A stretch of 64,000 bases of DNA from Zygaena filipendulae (GCA_907165275.2 OU015673.1:7033001-7097000); one strand, 5' to 3'. Positions 1 to 12,049 are shown, numbered from the stretch's first letter. Numbers and translations: made by a program. Notes: generated by a model from the letters alone, not told the origin.

Positions 1-486
1 GACAAAATGTCTGACCAATCAGTAAAAAAGAAAAAAAAAGAAAGTTGTTAAGTCAATTTTAAATTGAATATGAGGTTTTGATCAGTATAGGTTCTCTTGG
101 AACAATCCTTTTAGTACGTTTTCACATAATATACCTTTGTTGTCTTTATTCGTTATTTTACTATTACGACTGCAATTTAATCACAATAATTTTTAAATAC
201 CTTACGAGTAGTACTTAGTAAGTACATGTAGAACATAGGTACTTGAAAGTTTTACAGCAGTTCGGAAACTGCAAGTCAAAGTTAAAACAACTTAGTTGAA
301 CTAGCTAGAGGATTGTTGAGTGCAAACTGATCGAACTTTGCCGTGCTATCTTTTTAACTACTACGAGTGGTTAAAAAGTATTTTCTTTAGGATCTTACTA
401 ACACTCAAATTCAGCCTGGAAGGTGAACTACATACTGTTTCGTACGAAACTTCTTTGTCATTAAATACAATAAAATACTGCAAATT
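1..486. other. AT-rich stretch, nothing recognised
   Basis: The ORF at 320-505 runs into MITE-A and has no protein-like features. Confidence 0.5.
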
Positions 487-724
487 AGACATAGATAAGC
501 AATAGTGTGTTTACCCACACTGGAGTAATTTTGAGTAAATCGTGTTTTAAAATTATAGCGCCATTTTGTTTCAACATTTTTTTATGTTTAACATTTTATA
601 CACATAATTAAAGAACATAATTAACATTAACACATAATTAAATAACTTTCTATAACTCTCAATAAAGCGTTCTGTATCAATAACTTAATACTGTGGGTTA
701 ACATGTTATTACTTAACTGTGTCC
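487..724 (+). mobile_element. MITE-A copy 1 (238 bp)
   Basis: Terminal inverted repeats based on GGACATAGATAAGCAATA on the left and ATTGCTTATCTGCGTCC on the right; the first base is mutated here. Flanked by AATT on both sides (4-bp target duplication). No coding capacity. Confidence 0.8.
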
Positions 725-863
725 AATTATTACTACCACATCTAGCTTTTATTGAATACGCAACAAAGTTATGATAAAAATACTCAAATTGTTATATAAA
801 GATTTATCAAAATAATTATATTCTACTTATTGTTAAAAATATCCAAAGTTTTATGTTGTAATT

Positions 864-1098
864 GGACATAGATAAGCAATAGTGTGTTAACCCACACTGG
901 AGAAATCTTGAGTAAATCGTGTTTTAAAAGTTCAGCGCCATTTTGTGTCAACATTTTTTATGTTAAATATTTAGTTACATATTTAAGCAATGTAACAAGG
1001 TAAACACATAATAAAAAAATGTACCCTAACTCTCAATAAATCGTTCTGAATCAATAACTTAAGTTTGTGGGTTAACATGTTATTGCTTATCTGCGTCC
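864..1098 (+). mobile_element. MITE-A copy 2 (235 bp)
   Basis: Full-length copy with perfect AATT duplications (860-863, 1099-1102). Same orientation as copy 1, 139 bp away. Confidence 0.85.
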
Positions 1099-1536
1099 AA
1101 TTGATGAGAGAGCATAGATTTTCGGGGATATTTTTTAATTTTATTAAAACACATTGAGAGATTTCGTCGTATATGTAATAAATGTCACTCTGAGCGTTCC
1201 AATGTTGTGATATTTAGTATAGAAATAGGTGATGATCAAAAATAGTTCTATTGAAAAATAATCGTGCGTAAACGTAGCCAGTCAAACTTTTTGTATAACA
1301 ACGCCACCTGTCAATGACAAAACGAACTAAAATTTAACGCAAAGAAAACTCTACACGTGTAAGTTTAATATTTTTTTTCTCTGCTTAATATGACACAAAA
1401 TATTATATTCATTTTATCTTTACATAATATATTCGTAATAATAATATGTAAATTCTTTTTAAACAATTTCGGCGAAATATTGATTTTTCCATAGTAGGGC
1501 TGACCGGACAACTGAACCGTATAGGTAGGTATACTA

Positions 1537-1883
1537 CAAAGTGTTAATGAATTAACTGAAAACCTGAAACACCCCATTTAAAAAAAATTACAATAATATG
1601 ATAAAAATATATTTTATGTCGAAAAAATTTATACTTTAAAAGTTATTCAACATTAGTTTGGAGGTGATTTATTTACGAAATTCCAAGCGCTACGCCCGCG
1701 CCTGCCGGTTCGAATTTGTTTGCTGCGGGCGACGTACGCGCCTAATATTGTATTATAAATAAGTTAGATATGGGCTAGTAAATATGAAAAAATATAACCT
1801 ATATTAAAACATAGTGCGATCGATTCGCTAGACGATTCTGAGCAAACTACTTTCTAGTTTTCAGTTAATTCATTAACACGTTG
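1537..1883 (+). mobile_element. MITE-B copy 1 (347 bp)
   Basis: Inverted ends of about 25 bp (CAACGTGTTAATGAATTAAC type; left end reads caaagtg) flanked by TA. Inside is a GC-rich core 'aagcgctacgcccgcg'. TA duplication and size fit a Tc1/mariner-type MITE. Confidence 0.8.
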
Positions 1884-2429
1884 TATATTGACAAAAAATC
1901 AGTCTATATAGGTACTGTGTAGCGTTGTTTATAGTTGGTTTAATAATACCCAGTTGACCGGGGACTTTAGGTAGAGTATGTTTTATATTAATATATAAGA
2001 AAAATAAAAGAGTCAAGAAAAAACCTAAAGAATGTACCTTCTTAAAAGATATCCAGAAAAAAACTGCTCCTTTCAAAAAACCTTCTCAATACCTATCTAT
2101 GTATATGCGAGTGCGTAATTTTTCCTTTTCATTTCATATATTTGATATTGAAAAGCAATCGCTCCGTTAGGTGAGTATGTGGACCTTTTTTACTTTATTT
2201 TCTGGGAGCCTAACCTGAGACCGGCTGGCGGGCCCCCTGAGGCCTCCTCGCATTCCTAACTCGATTATAAGGGTACTTACGTGGTACGAGGCATAAGAGA
2301 CAGCTAGAATTAAATTGGACAAACACTGTATAGAGAAAAAGACAGGAGTTGAGTTATTTATAAAAACAAGTAGGTACTTAATAAACTGTATCTATATAGG
2401 TATAGTTTTAATAAAATTGAAACACTTTT

Positions 2430-2780
2430 TAACAGACTTCCAAAAAAGGCGGAGGTTCTCAATTCGACTGTATGTTGTTTTTTTTTGTATGTTTGTTACG
2501 CGATTACTCGAAGACGGCTCTATCGATTTTGAAAAATTATTTTTTTTTAAAGGGCATAGGTACTCCCAAAGTGGTCGCATTGTCATGAAGTCAGGATCTG
2601 ATGATGGGATCTTGGAGAAATTGAGGGAACTCTTCAAATATTAAAGGCACAGCATAGCAATTTGGGTAGATAAATTGTCACTTTATAAACCAACCCACTT
2701 AAAAGCGAAAAATAAATAAAATTAAAACCGACTCCAAAACACACAAAAATGCACTATACTATAAAAAGTTAAAAATAACC
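2430..2780 (+). repeat. Dispersed 'acttccaaaaaaggcgg' repeat
   Basis: 'cagacttccaaaaaaggcgg', 'cgattactcgaagacggctc', then 'ttaaaaccgactccaaaaca', which recurs at 30198 and 62358. The 109-aa and 81-aa ORFs here are by-products of the repeat. Confidence 0.5.
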
Positions 2781-3350
2781 TACGTATAGATATGTGCTAC
2801 CTACTGATCTTGACGTATTTTTCTTTACGAGTTTACGATATACTTATACGATATATATACGATACGAAGTATTTTTCTTTTAAAGAATTGCTGTATATAT
2901 TTTCACAGTAAAATTACTTGGTCATACATGAACAGACATAATATTATGCAATGATGAAAAAAATCCGCTACCGCTTCTGATAAACACCGCACCTCATATT
3001 ACCTTACTTGTACCGGGAAGAAGAGGCAAGTCGCGGTAATTCAATAGAGAGGGGAGCCTCCCACCCGGTGTTTGCTCTCGTCTATTGTCTAACTAACAGA
3101 TTGATAAGCGCCCATGTTATTTTTAATTTAGGGGTGGTCCATTATACTTATTACGGGAGGCTTAAAAGGAGGGTAGGGGGTTTGGAATAATCTGGAAATC
3201 ACAAGGGACGAGGAAGGGTGTAATGAGATGTCACGTGTGATATCACGTTAATTTTTTTTATCAAACGCATGACTTCTAAACCTAAAAGCAGCGGGTGACC
3301 TTGGCTCACCGTTGCCAAGCAACAATTTGCCCGCCCGCTGTGACAACTAC

Positions 3351-3534
3351 CCACCACTCAGAGTCGACTTTAAGTGTTTAATAAATTAATGTTAATTGGC
3401 ATATAACTAATTAAGTTACATATTATTAAATGCCAATTAACATTAATTTACTGAACGTCTCTGATTGCGGCAGTTTTATTTTAAAAATCTATACTTAACT
3501 AAGTAATCATTAAAGTCGACTCTGAGTGCGGCGG
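3351..3534. mobile_element. Foldback MITE, deletion derivative (184 bp), copy 1
   Basis: The right arm is complete (cattaatttactgaacgtctctg... gagtgcggcgg). The left arm lacks about 50 bp after 'cagagtcgacttta'. Confidence 0.78.
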
Positions 3535-4410
3535 TTAGTAGAGCTTATCTTAACTAAAATGACGCGCCCCACTACTTCAATAGCAGTTTTAGATGTGCGA
3601 GATCATGTATTGATAATATCACTATTTAATAGTGTGAGTGCGGCACAGCGTTGCGCACTTGTGATGAATCGACAGACCAGATTTATATGTGTCGTATCTA
3701 TATTTTAGTTTAGATGATCTCTACCAAAAAAATACACGTGTTCTTGTTAGTCTAAAATCTCACCACGTATCGCCAAGGTTTGCGGGTTAAAAACACAAAA
3801 ATACATGACGTCATGATTATTGGACGAACACTTGTTATCTATATCCACATACTTCCGCTTCCAGAGTCAGCCTCCTCAGATCTCGCTGGACACTCGACAT
3901 CCAAGTGGCTTGTGGTCTTCTTCATCACTTCTTGTTATTTTTAGCCATGGAAAGGCACGTTTTTACGACATGATGATGAGGTATTCATACAACATGATAC
4001 TACTAGTAGTAACCAAAGCAGCCTTAACTCTGTTACCTACTTTGTCAGGTATTGAACTCCAGCCCATCGCATGTGACCAATTCGGACGGCAGATAGCTGA
4101 TTTTAAACGAAGTAACTTACGCAAATTTTATCAGAGTTTCTGAGGCAGATCTGAAAACTTACGCGGGCGAACCCGCCGGGCACAGTTAGTTTTGAGATAA
4201 ATTATCATAATATGTCAGGTTGCTAGTCAAAATTAGGTTAACATTTGAGCAAGATGCCTGATAATAATTAAATTACACATTGCAAACATTCCCTAAGCTA
4301 CGGTACGGTAAAGCTCAGACTACACTGCAAACTTAGCTTAGCTCACGTCGCGTAGCTGCAACTTCTTTTCACACTTTCACACCGGTAAGCTAAGCGAAAA
4401 AACTGAATTA
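3535..4410. other. Unassigned intergenic stretch
   Basis: Two short ORFs (3526-3708, 3820-4143) without recognisable domains. A decayed Hel end (gcgggcgaacccgccgggca) is at 4161-4194. Confidence 0.45.
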
Positions 4411-4507
4411 TCCTACTGATATTATAAACGCGAAATTTTGTTAGAATGTATGGATGGATGGATGGAACTTTGAAATTAACGCGGGTGAAACCGCGGGGCA
4501 CAACTAG
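4411..4507 (+). mobile_element. Short Hel, 97 bp
   Basis: Starts tcctactgatattataaacg, contains (atgg)4, and ends gcgggtgaaaccgcggggca then caaCTAG. Confidence 0.75.
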
Positions 4508-4669
4508 TGTGAACTAAATTCTAACCGCTTACCCGATGATATCACCTCAGCAAAGTGGATATCGAATAACCTCAACATCATCTCGGAAGCTATAATATTG
4601 TCTTCTGTTTTGTTGACTGAATTGGCAAAAACCCCTGTTTTTTTCTTAATATTTTTAGGTTATTTAGTA

Positions 4670-4880
4670 CTAGTCGATCCCCCACGATTTCACTCGCGTT
4701 AATTTCGGAGTTCCCGTGAGAATCTTGGTATAAAAAGACAAAAGTACCCTATGATGTCACTCAAGAACACTGTAACTTCTTATAAATGATGTAAAACTTT
4801 TTAATCGGTTCAAAAGTTTTTGAGTTTATACATTACAAATATTATAAACATAGAGAAAATCTAATCTTTTCTTTATCCGT
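4670..4880 (-). mobile_element. Degenerate Hel
   Basis: CTAG at 4670, a damaged hairpin (cacgatttcactcgcg), then 'ttcggagttcccgtgagaa' and a faint 5' part. Confidence 0.6.
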
Positions 4881-5458
4881 GGATCATTGTTTCATCATTA
4901 TTACCTTCTCCATTATTAATAAAAATATCTTTTCCGTAAATAATTGGTAATCTCGCTCCTACGTATCACAGAAAGCCAAGCGTTAAGCTCGTTACTACTT
5001 CCTTAGTTATTCATGTGAACCCAAATATTTAAGCTCGCATGATCATCTCGCATAGTTGACGGACATAAGCTAAATTAGCTCAGTTCACAGTGTGACTTGC
5101 GCTTAAGAAAGCCATGTAATTCATAAGCTCACCACACCTATCTCCCGAAGGGGTAAGCAGAGACTATAGACCACGAGCCGCGTGGGTTCTAAGGCGCCTC
5201 TAACGCCTCTTATCTTATCGGCATCGAATTAATTAATTATCATTCGCTTTTGCCCATCGGCTCTTAGTATCGCTGATGTTTGCTTTTTCAAGTGCTTTGA
5301 TTTCAATTTGGTTTGGTTAATATGATACTATAAAAGATGAAAGAACAGAAATCTTATCTAATATTATAAATGCGTATTTCAGTTTGTATATTCACGTAGT
5401 TATGGCGTATAAAAGCAACAAATCTACAATACAAAACCATACAGAATCTTAACGTATA

Positions 5459-5768
5459 CTAGCTGTGCCCCGCGGTTTCATCCGCGTGAGTTTCGGAATT
5501 CCCGCAGGAATTATTTTTTTCTAAAATAAAAGTAGCCTAAGTTACTCCTTGGGTATAACATCAGCTATCTGCTAGTAAAAGTCCCGTTAAAATCGTCCAG
5601 TCATTTTAGAGATTAGCCGGAACAAACAAACAGATAGGTAGACAAAAATAAAATTATTGAATTTTGTATTTAAGTACCGTGTCTACTTTCTATGCATTTA
5701 GTGAAAAGCTGTTAATTTGGAATTACAAACAGACACTTCAATTTTATTTAGGTATATGTATGTATGGA
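5459..5768 (-). mobile_element. Long-type Hel, 310 bp
   Basis: CTAG, gctgtgccccgcggtttcat, then the long 5' part with 'gaaaagctgttaatttgg' and 'cacttcaattttattta', ending gga before t. Confidence 0.75.
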
Positions 5769-6396
5769 TATATACATAGATATAGATTATAAATGTGAAT
5801 GTCAGTTGATGTACTCACGTAGTTATGGCGTAAAAATACAAACCAACTCGCACTCGCATTTATAAGAAGAAGGATTACTTAGGAAAACGTAGTATATATT
5901 TTATTCTCTGGAATCAGCGTCATGATCATAACATCGTATCTCGCATAGATTCCAAAATATCTATATAAGTATATTTTCGCGTAGGTTTTACCGTCATATC
6001 GAAGAGCTAGAGTAGACCTCGTGTTCACGAGGCGTGTCTCACACACGCTCCGTCGAATTTTCCCTTGGAAGTTTTGGAAGCAAATTTATTGCGTTCACAT
6101 TATTAAGGAACGTCGAACTTTCCGCCGGCGCGACGCGTCTATACGCTCAATTTAGGTAAATAAATTATAATGAGAATTAAAATGTCTGTTCAATTTCATG
6201 GTAACCGACGACTTTGTTAGTCAAACAAGTTATTCGGCAGCAATAATTTTAACTGTTCAGTTACCATGTTGTTTATGATTAAAATTGTTTACATTTTTTG
6301 CTGTTTTTTTTGCAGGTACATGTTTTATAAATTGATTCAAATATTTAGATACTTAACGTATTATCAAAAGAAATGAGGCTTTTTGACTTTATTTTT
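5769..6396. other. Unassigned intergenic stretch
   Basis: No supported gene. A few Hel-like bases lie near 5790-5870 (attataaatgtgaatgtcag). Confidence 0.45.
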
Positions 6397-6520
6397 GTGT
6401 TGAGTCCGTCCTGTAAATTCATAAAAAATATTAGACACGTATTTTTTCTTTTTTTGCGTATAAGCAAAAGATTACGGAGATACGTTGAGTCGAAATGTCG
6501 CGTGTCGTCAAAAGTAGGTA
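6397..6520 (-). mobile_element. MITE-C fragment
   Basis: Matches the 'agtccgtc...gacacgtattttttc...gtcgcgtg' part of MITE-C only; the rest is lost and the CRE-like site is decayed. Confidence 0.6.
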
Positions 6521-6539
6521 CAGTTTTTACCTGCATATA

Positions 6540-6690
6540 ATTCTAGATTACAATACAGCCTATGTTACTCAGAGATAATGTAGCATTCTAATAGTGAAAG
6601 AATTTTTGAAATCGGCCTGGTGGTTTTTGAGTTAAATCGTTACGAATAAACAAAAAGTCAAATCTTTCCTCTTTCTAATATTATTATAGA
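6540..6690 (-). mobile_element. Hel 5' part, 3' end lost
   Basis: 'tgttactcagagataatgta ... ttttgagttaaatcgttacg ... tcaaatctttcctctt', the subfamily also seen at 41727 and 53428. Confidence 0.6.
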
Positions 6691-7050
6691 TAATAGCTTG
6701 CTTTCAATTACATACCTAATTATAAAAGTTTCTTAGACAGGTGGGTTATTTGATGAACAGAGAAACATATTTTTTTTGTAGCAAAAATAAATATTAAGTA
6801 AAAGCAAACCGTTTATGCAAATCGTGCACGGCGGAGGTCACATCTGTTACTCATGGCGTGCGCTAATATTTCTTCAGAGCAGCCTGTTGGAGTCTTAACT
6901 AGCCTTCTTAAAACCTCTACATACCTAGCTACTTTTTATAAGGAATATTCGAAAGCTACTCGTTATTTGGTGCCCTGGGAAAAATGTAATCTAAGTTTGG
7001 TTTAGGTACTGTACGTAGAGAGATACGTAATTTTAATAGGTACCTATATT

Positions 7051-7474
7051 ATGTGGGCGTCCACGTAAAAAGGTACCAGTGGTGCGGTATATAGTTAAGA
7101 CTAGATTCGGTATCTAGAATAGTCAATTGATAGTAAGGTTTGAAAAAATATTCGAAAAGTAGCACAGTGTTTTTTTTTACATACATTTGAGGTTGAAACT
7201 TTGAAAAAAGCTTGATTTGAGAAAAAGCATTTTAAAAGTTTGTGTGCAATAAAAAAACACACTTCTGCTTGCTTGTTATTACTTACATAGTTTTTTATAT
7301 ATATTATTGTAGATTAAGATATATGAAGTTGAAGAAAATTGAGCATTTATCAATAATTAATCAATTAAAATCGCGGACGCAATGTTTTCACCGAACTTTA
7401 CAAAACTACTTATACCGACCTATCTCGGAAACTAAATGCCGAGAACTGGTACCTTTAAGCTTGGACGCCCACAT
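7051..7474 (+). mobile_element. MITE-D copy 1 (424 bp)
   Basis: Inverted ends: ATGTGGGCGTCCACGTAAAA on the left, and GGTACCTTT... ending GGACGCCCACAT on the right. A 249-bp ORF inside (7242-7490) is a by-product. Confidence 0.8.
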
Positions 7475-7624
7475 AATATGTAGCTCTTAACTGTTATATC
7501 CAATATTTTTTTATATCTTAATCGGTTTTCGGACACTGTGAAACTCAGCGTAAAATATAATTAACAATATGATTATAATGCACCATCAACAGTGATAATA
7601 TCTGATCGTATGACTATTGTTTTA

Positions 7625-7832
7625 CTAGCTGTGCCCCGCGTGGGTTTCGGAATTTCCGCAGGAACTTCAAAGTTCTCCAACGTTCAGAACATCAGCTAAT
7701 TAGCAGTGAGAGGATCCTTTGCGGACGCAGGCAGAACAACCCGCCAAAGTTACATCACAATCGGACCGATGGTTTAGAAATGCATATATAGAGGACAAAC
7801 ATACAAACATTCATTTTTATTTATAAAGAAGA
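7625..7832 (-). mobile_element. Hel, 208 bp
   Basis: CTAG at 7625; interior 'agaacaacccgccaaagtta' and 'ttcatttttatttataaaga', the subfamily also at 40817 and 58952. The hairpin is partly deleted. Confidence 0.72.
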
Positions 7833-7869
7833 TTTAATGGCGTTAGTAATAGTATATAGTTACCTTCAA

Positions 7870-7903
7870 ACACCACGCGAGAAGAATCGCGGGCAACAGC
7901 TAG
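7870..7903 (+). mobile_element. Hel 3' end fragment
   Basis: 'cacgcgagaagaatcgcggg' then caacagCTAG; only the hairpin end survives. Confidence 0.5.
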
Positions 7904-8110
7904 GTCGATAAAAATCCAATTACACATATAAAACATTGTGAACCTCATAATTGGCTTTTGACACGACATCCCCTTGGGCGAGCCGATTGTTGCTTATCGA
8001 AAGGAATACATTTTGTGGGGTGTAATTTTTGGTGATTAATATTAAAAATAACACCTGCGTTATTAATCTCAAATGTTTTTTATGTCAGTAGACATCACGA
8101 CATAAAAAAC

Positions 8111-8158
8111 ATTTCCGAAACTCACGCAGGTGAAAACACGGGGCACAAACAGAGCTAG
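8111..8158 (+). mobile_element. Hel 3' end fragment, mutated
   Basis: 'ttccgaaactcacgcaggtg' then aaaacacggggcac, with a few extra bases before CTAG. Confidence 0.45.
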
Positions 8159-8281
8159 CTGCACATAAAAATAATTTTGCTCACCAAAAAATAAAGATTT
8201 CAGCGCTGCGCTGATGCTGGCGACGTTCGCTGCGCTCGCTCATTTCGCGCATTGTGGTCTTTGTTAAACCTAACCTAACTT

Positions 8282-8496
8282 GGACGCAGATAAGCAATAA
8301 CATGTTAACCTACAAAATGAAGTTATTGATTCAGAACGTTTTATTGAGAGTTAGAGAACGTTTTTTAATTATGTGTTTACCTTATTACATTGTTTAACAT
8401 AAAAAATTTGACACAAAATGGCGCTATAATTTTAAAACTTCAATTTAATCAAAATTTCTCCAGTGTGGGTTAACACACTATTGCTTATCTATGTCC
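8282..8496 (-). mobile_element. MITE-A copy 3 (215 bp)
   Basis: Reverse orientation with both ends present. Flanks ACTT/ACAT match at three of four positions. Confidence 0.8.
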
Positions 8497-8897
8497 ACAT
8501 ATCAGGTCGAAGGCAAATGTTTGCCGCGGTGCAGGATTCGAGCTGAGATAAACCTGGCGTGGCACACAAATTGGCAACAACCAACGATGCTGTCAGGTCT
8601 TTGAGTTATCATCACTGTTGGATCCTCATTTCACCAAGTCCTCAGCACATTCTATGGGACATTGTCTAAACAGCATCTGCCGGTCCGTGCTGCCACTCAA
8701 TAGACGTTGTATAATTTGTTTGTATAGGTACCACAGAAAATAAAATAATATTTATTAGAGAGGCAATATAGAAGGGGCAAATGCTCATAACTTGCCAAAA
8801 TTTTCTTTAGTGGCGTTCCAATTTTTAAAATATTCCCTGCCAAGTGAATTTTCTAAAACAACCTAAGTATAAATAAGTAAGCAAATAGCGTTTAAGG

Positions 8898-9062
8898 GCG
8901 GCGCCATAGTCTTTGCGGCGGCGGTGGCGGCGGCGCGCGGCGGCGCGGCGGTGGCAAAAACAAATGGTAGACAACATAAGCAGTTGGCCACAACTATCAG
9001 CGGCGCGAGTTGTGGCCTTCTTCGTATGTTGTCTACCATTTGTTTTTGCCGCCGCCGCCGAG
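8898..9062. repeat. GC-rich hairpin
   Basis: A (gcggcg)n stretch leads to 26-bp arms (8953-8978 and 9025-9050, core caaatggtagacaacata) and inner 10-bp arms (8986-8995, 9008-9017). ORFs in three frames here are artefacts of gcg repeats. Confidence 0.8.
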
Positions 9063-9407
9063 ACTGTGGCCAAGGGGTAATATATTTTAATGAACGTTTG
9101 TGTTGCGTGAAGAATAACAGAATTATTTGTTTAGCATTGTGTTTACCCGGCGACTGCACTTATTTGCATCTGTTTTCGTACTGAACTGAGTCGATGCCCC
9201 TTCTATTATAATATCTTTTTTCTCGTCTTCTGTGTTGTAAACCCCAGTCAGACAGAAGTATCAATAGCTAATGCGAAGTAAAGTGGTATCACGCGTCCGT
9301 TTACTCGCTCATTGTTCGCGGTTGGTAATAAAACTGAAATAACAATAAAAATGTGTACTTATATAAAGTGGTGTGCAGAGTAACATAATATTATGGTTAT
9401 TTATATA

Positions 9408-9943
9408 TCTATACATACCTATGTACATATAAATAAAATTAAAATGTCTATTTGGACATAGATAAGCAATAGTGTGTTAACCCACACTGGAGAAATTTTG
9501 ATCAAATTAAAGTTTTAAAATTATAGCGCCATTTTGTGTCAATTTTTTTATGTTCAATATTTAGTTACATATTTAAACAATGTAATAAGGTAAACAAATA
9601 ATTAAAAAGCGTTCTCTAACTCTCAATAAATCATTATCGCAATATATTGCTTATCTAATATCTATGTCCATTTGTAATGACAAAATATCAGCATTTTTCT
9701 TAATGCACCTAAAAGTATATACCTAGGTACTTACAATACTTAGGTATAACAAAAAACAATTCTTAAAATGTCTGTCTGTCAGTTTGTCCCGACAAATTTG
9801 GGAAACGATTCAACCGATTTTGCCAAGACTTTCACTGGCAGATAGCTGATGTCATATAAGGATTAACTTAGACTACTTTTATCAGAGTTCCTGCGGGACT
9901 ACCTAAACTCAAGCGTGTGAAACCGCGAGCGAGGCACAGCTAG
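9408..9943 (+). mobile_element. Long-type Hel, interrupted by MITE-A
   Basis: Starts tctatacatacctatgtac, resumes after the MITE with 'cagcatttttcttaatgcac', and ends gtgtgaaaccgcgagcgagg then cacagCTAG. Confidence 0.75.
9454..9669 (+). mobile_element. MITE-A copy 4, nested in a Hel
   Basis: Both ends present with ATTT duplications (9450-9453, 9670-9673). It splits the Hel at 9408-9943. Confidence 0.85.
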
Positions 9944-10154
9944 ACTATAGTAAATGCATAACCAACGTACCTACTTATACCTATATATGTATATTGTATA
10001 TATTATCTTGATGGGGAGTCGCATGAGATCGAGCCCGTTGATATCTACACCGACTTATGGCATATTGATTTTACTGGAAGTGAATATTTCTAATAGGTAA
10101 TTATGTTGCTTGGATATTACAGTACCACCTGGTCCCAAACTAACTAAGTTTGAA

Positions 10155-10406
10155 AATAATTCACTTCACAACACACGGATCTACATGATCCCACACTAAA
10201 GCTGAAAGCTTGTGTCGTGGAAACCAAGCAAACGTGGTCTATACTACATATTATTACATATATATTATAGATATATATATATACAAGCGCAGACTGGAAA
10301 GTGAAACTCTGTGTTCATCACACAAACTCCACCCCCACCGGGAACCGAACCCGGAACCCCTTGATTAGCGGGTAAGCATTGTGACCTATTGCGAAAATCG
10401 GGTCGT
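10155..10406 (-). mobile_element. tRNA-headed SINE copy 1
   Basis: On the minus strand the head has a tRNA-like A box region and B box (ggttcggttccc). The body ends with 'ccacgtttgcttggtttcc...gatccgtg'. Shares its whole length with the copy at 60741. Confidence 0.78.
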
Positions 10407-10563
10407 CAAAATAAGTCCTAAAATCGAAATAATAAAAATTTTCGAACAAACTAAATAGGACAAAAATTGAAAATAAAAAATAAATAGAACACCTTTGCTA
10501 ATATTGGTTCAAGTACCGCGCTATGCAGGCTGTTCAGTGTTCAAGTCGTTGCGAGTTGGCAAT

Positions 10564-10884
10564 GGGCATATTGGCTAATTTTTATTTTTCAGTCCGTCTT
10601 GTAGATTATTAAAAAATATTGGACACGTATTTTTTCTTTTTTTACGTAATCAAAAAACAACATATATTGAGTTGAAATTTCGCGTGACGTCACTATTCTG
10701 ACTGTTTGTATGGCGGTTTTAGCGGTTAGTGACGTCACGAGCCCCTCACCCTAAACTTTAATGCGCTTTATCTCTGTATATTTTGATTTATTTGAAAAAG
10801 CAAAAAGTACGTTTCTATTGTTTTTTTATTTTCTAACTGACGGACTAATTAGAATTTTGATTTTCGAAAGTAGTCCACATCCCC
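10564..10884 (-). mobile_element. MITE-C copy 1 (321 bp)
   Basis: Ends GGGCATATTGGCTAA / TAGTCCACATCCCC. The subterminal AGTCCGTC motif occurs at both sides. Internal TGACGTCA sites are present. Confidence 0.82.
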
Positions 10885-11133
10885 AATGGGGATGTACTAG
10901 TAGAATGTAGTTTGTACATGGCGTATTTGTACCGATACGGATATTGTTTACCCATCCGGATTTTGTTTGCCTATCAGTGACAACTTAGTTACCTATAGCA
11001 CACCTATAAGAAAGAGAATACAGGCTGAAGAAACTTTTTATGAATGACAAATTTCGATTTGCGCCGGATTTCGATATTGGGACTCGCCACCTAGCCAAAT
11101 TGACATTCTACAATCGTTCAAGTATAGAAAACT

Positions 11134-11191
11134 AAGTGAAAACTAGAGTTACGATTGGTTGGTTAGCCAATCGTAACTCTAGTTTTCACTT
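11134..11191. repeat. Perfect 25-bp hairpin with 8-base loop
   Basis: Arms 11134-11158 and 11167-11191 are exact complements (aagtgaaaactagagttacg...). A one-armed relative lies at 57490-57530. Confidence 0.9.
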
Positions 11192-11732
11192 GGTCACGCA
11201 AAACTGAAATTTGTTTGTTTGTGTGACATGACGATTGTCAAAAATATTCAATTCATAAAAAAAATACATCTGACGGCGCCATCCAGCAATTCCAATAGAT
11301 AATAATATATCCAGGAACGATTTCTTTCAGTGTTTTTGTTTCTCGGCTCATTTCCTCGCGCCACGTAGGTAATTGGTTCCCGGAGCTCAAGTTTCATTTG
11401 GTTTAAGTGGCACCGTTCCACTCCTCGCCAGTGATAATCTATTTTTAACAAACCCGACGCTCCCATACCACTTTAACACCTACTGGGGGCCGATCGAGCT
11501 ATTTTTGAACGATATTACCAAAAGAAAATCGTGAAGTAGACCGGTACCTGTCACATATTTGTTTTTAGATTTTTGTTTTCGTCCATGATGACGCTCGTTC
11601 GAGTATTAAGGTTATAGGTTAACCTTTAGGTACTGTAAATGCGAGCGATACAAAATCACTTAAAATATGATTTTTAGCACATTGCGTATCGACTGAAGTT
11701 AAGCGTCAAGACGCAAAGAAATTTAAATCAAA

Positions 11733-12049
11733 CTAGCTGTTCCCCGCGGTTTCACCCACGTTGATGTTGGAGTTCCCACGGGAATTCCGGGATAAAAAGT
11801 AGCCTAAGTTACTCGTTATAACATTAGCTATCTGCGAGTGAAAGTCCCGTCAAAATCAGTCCAGCCGTTCCAGAGATTACCCGAAACAAACAGACAGACA
11901 GACAGATAGACAGACAGACAAGTAAAAAAATTTAAATTTGTTTTTTTTTTTAATGTGAGTATCGTATATTACTTTTATAGGCATTGAGTGATAAGCTGTT
12001 AATTTGAAATTACAAACAGACACTTCAATTTTATTTACAGATGTATAGA
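11733..12049 (-). mobile_element. Long-type Hel, 317 bp
   Basis: CTAG, ctgttccccgcggtttcacc, a (cagacaga)n stretch, then 'gataagctgttaatttgaaa' and 'ttcaattttatttacag'. Confidence 0.78.

Noticed and set aside
2315..2644. 109-aa plus-strand ORF
   Set aside because: Spans a dispersed repeat (acttccaaaaaaggcgg) and has T-run derived phenylalanines; no domain.
8825..9184. Three overlapping 82-98 aa ORFs on both strands
   Set aside because: They arise from gcg/gcc repeats in a GC-rich hairpin; alanine- and arginine-rich in every frame and no splice or start context.
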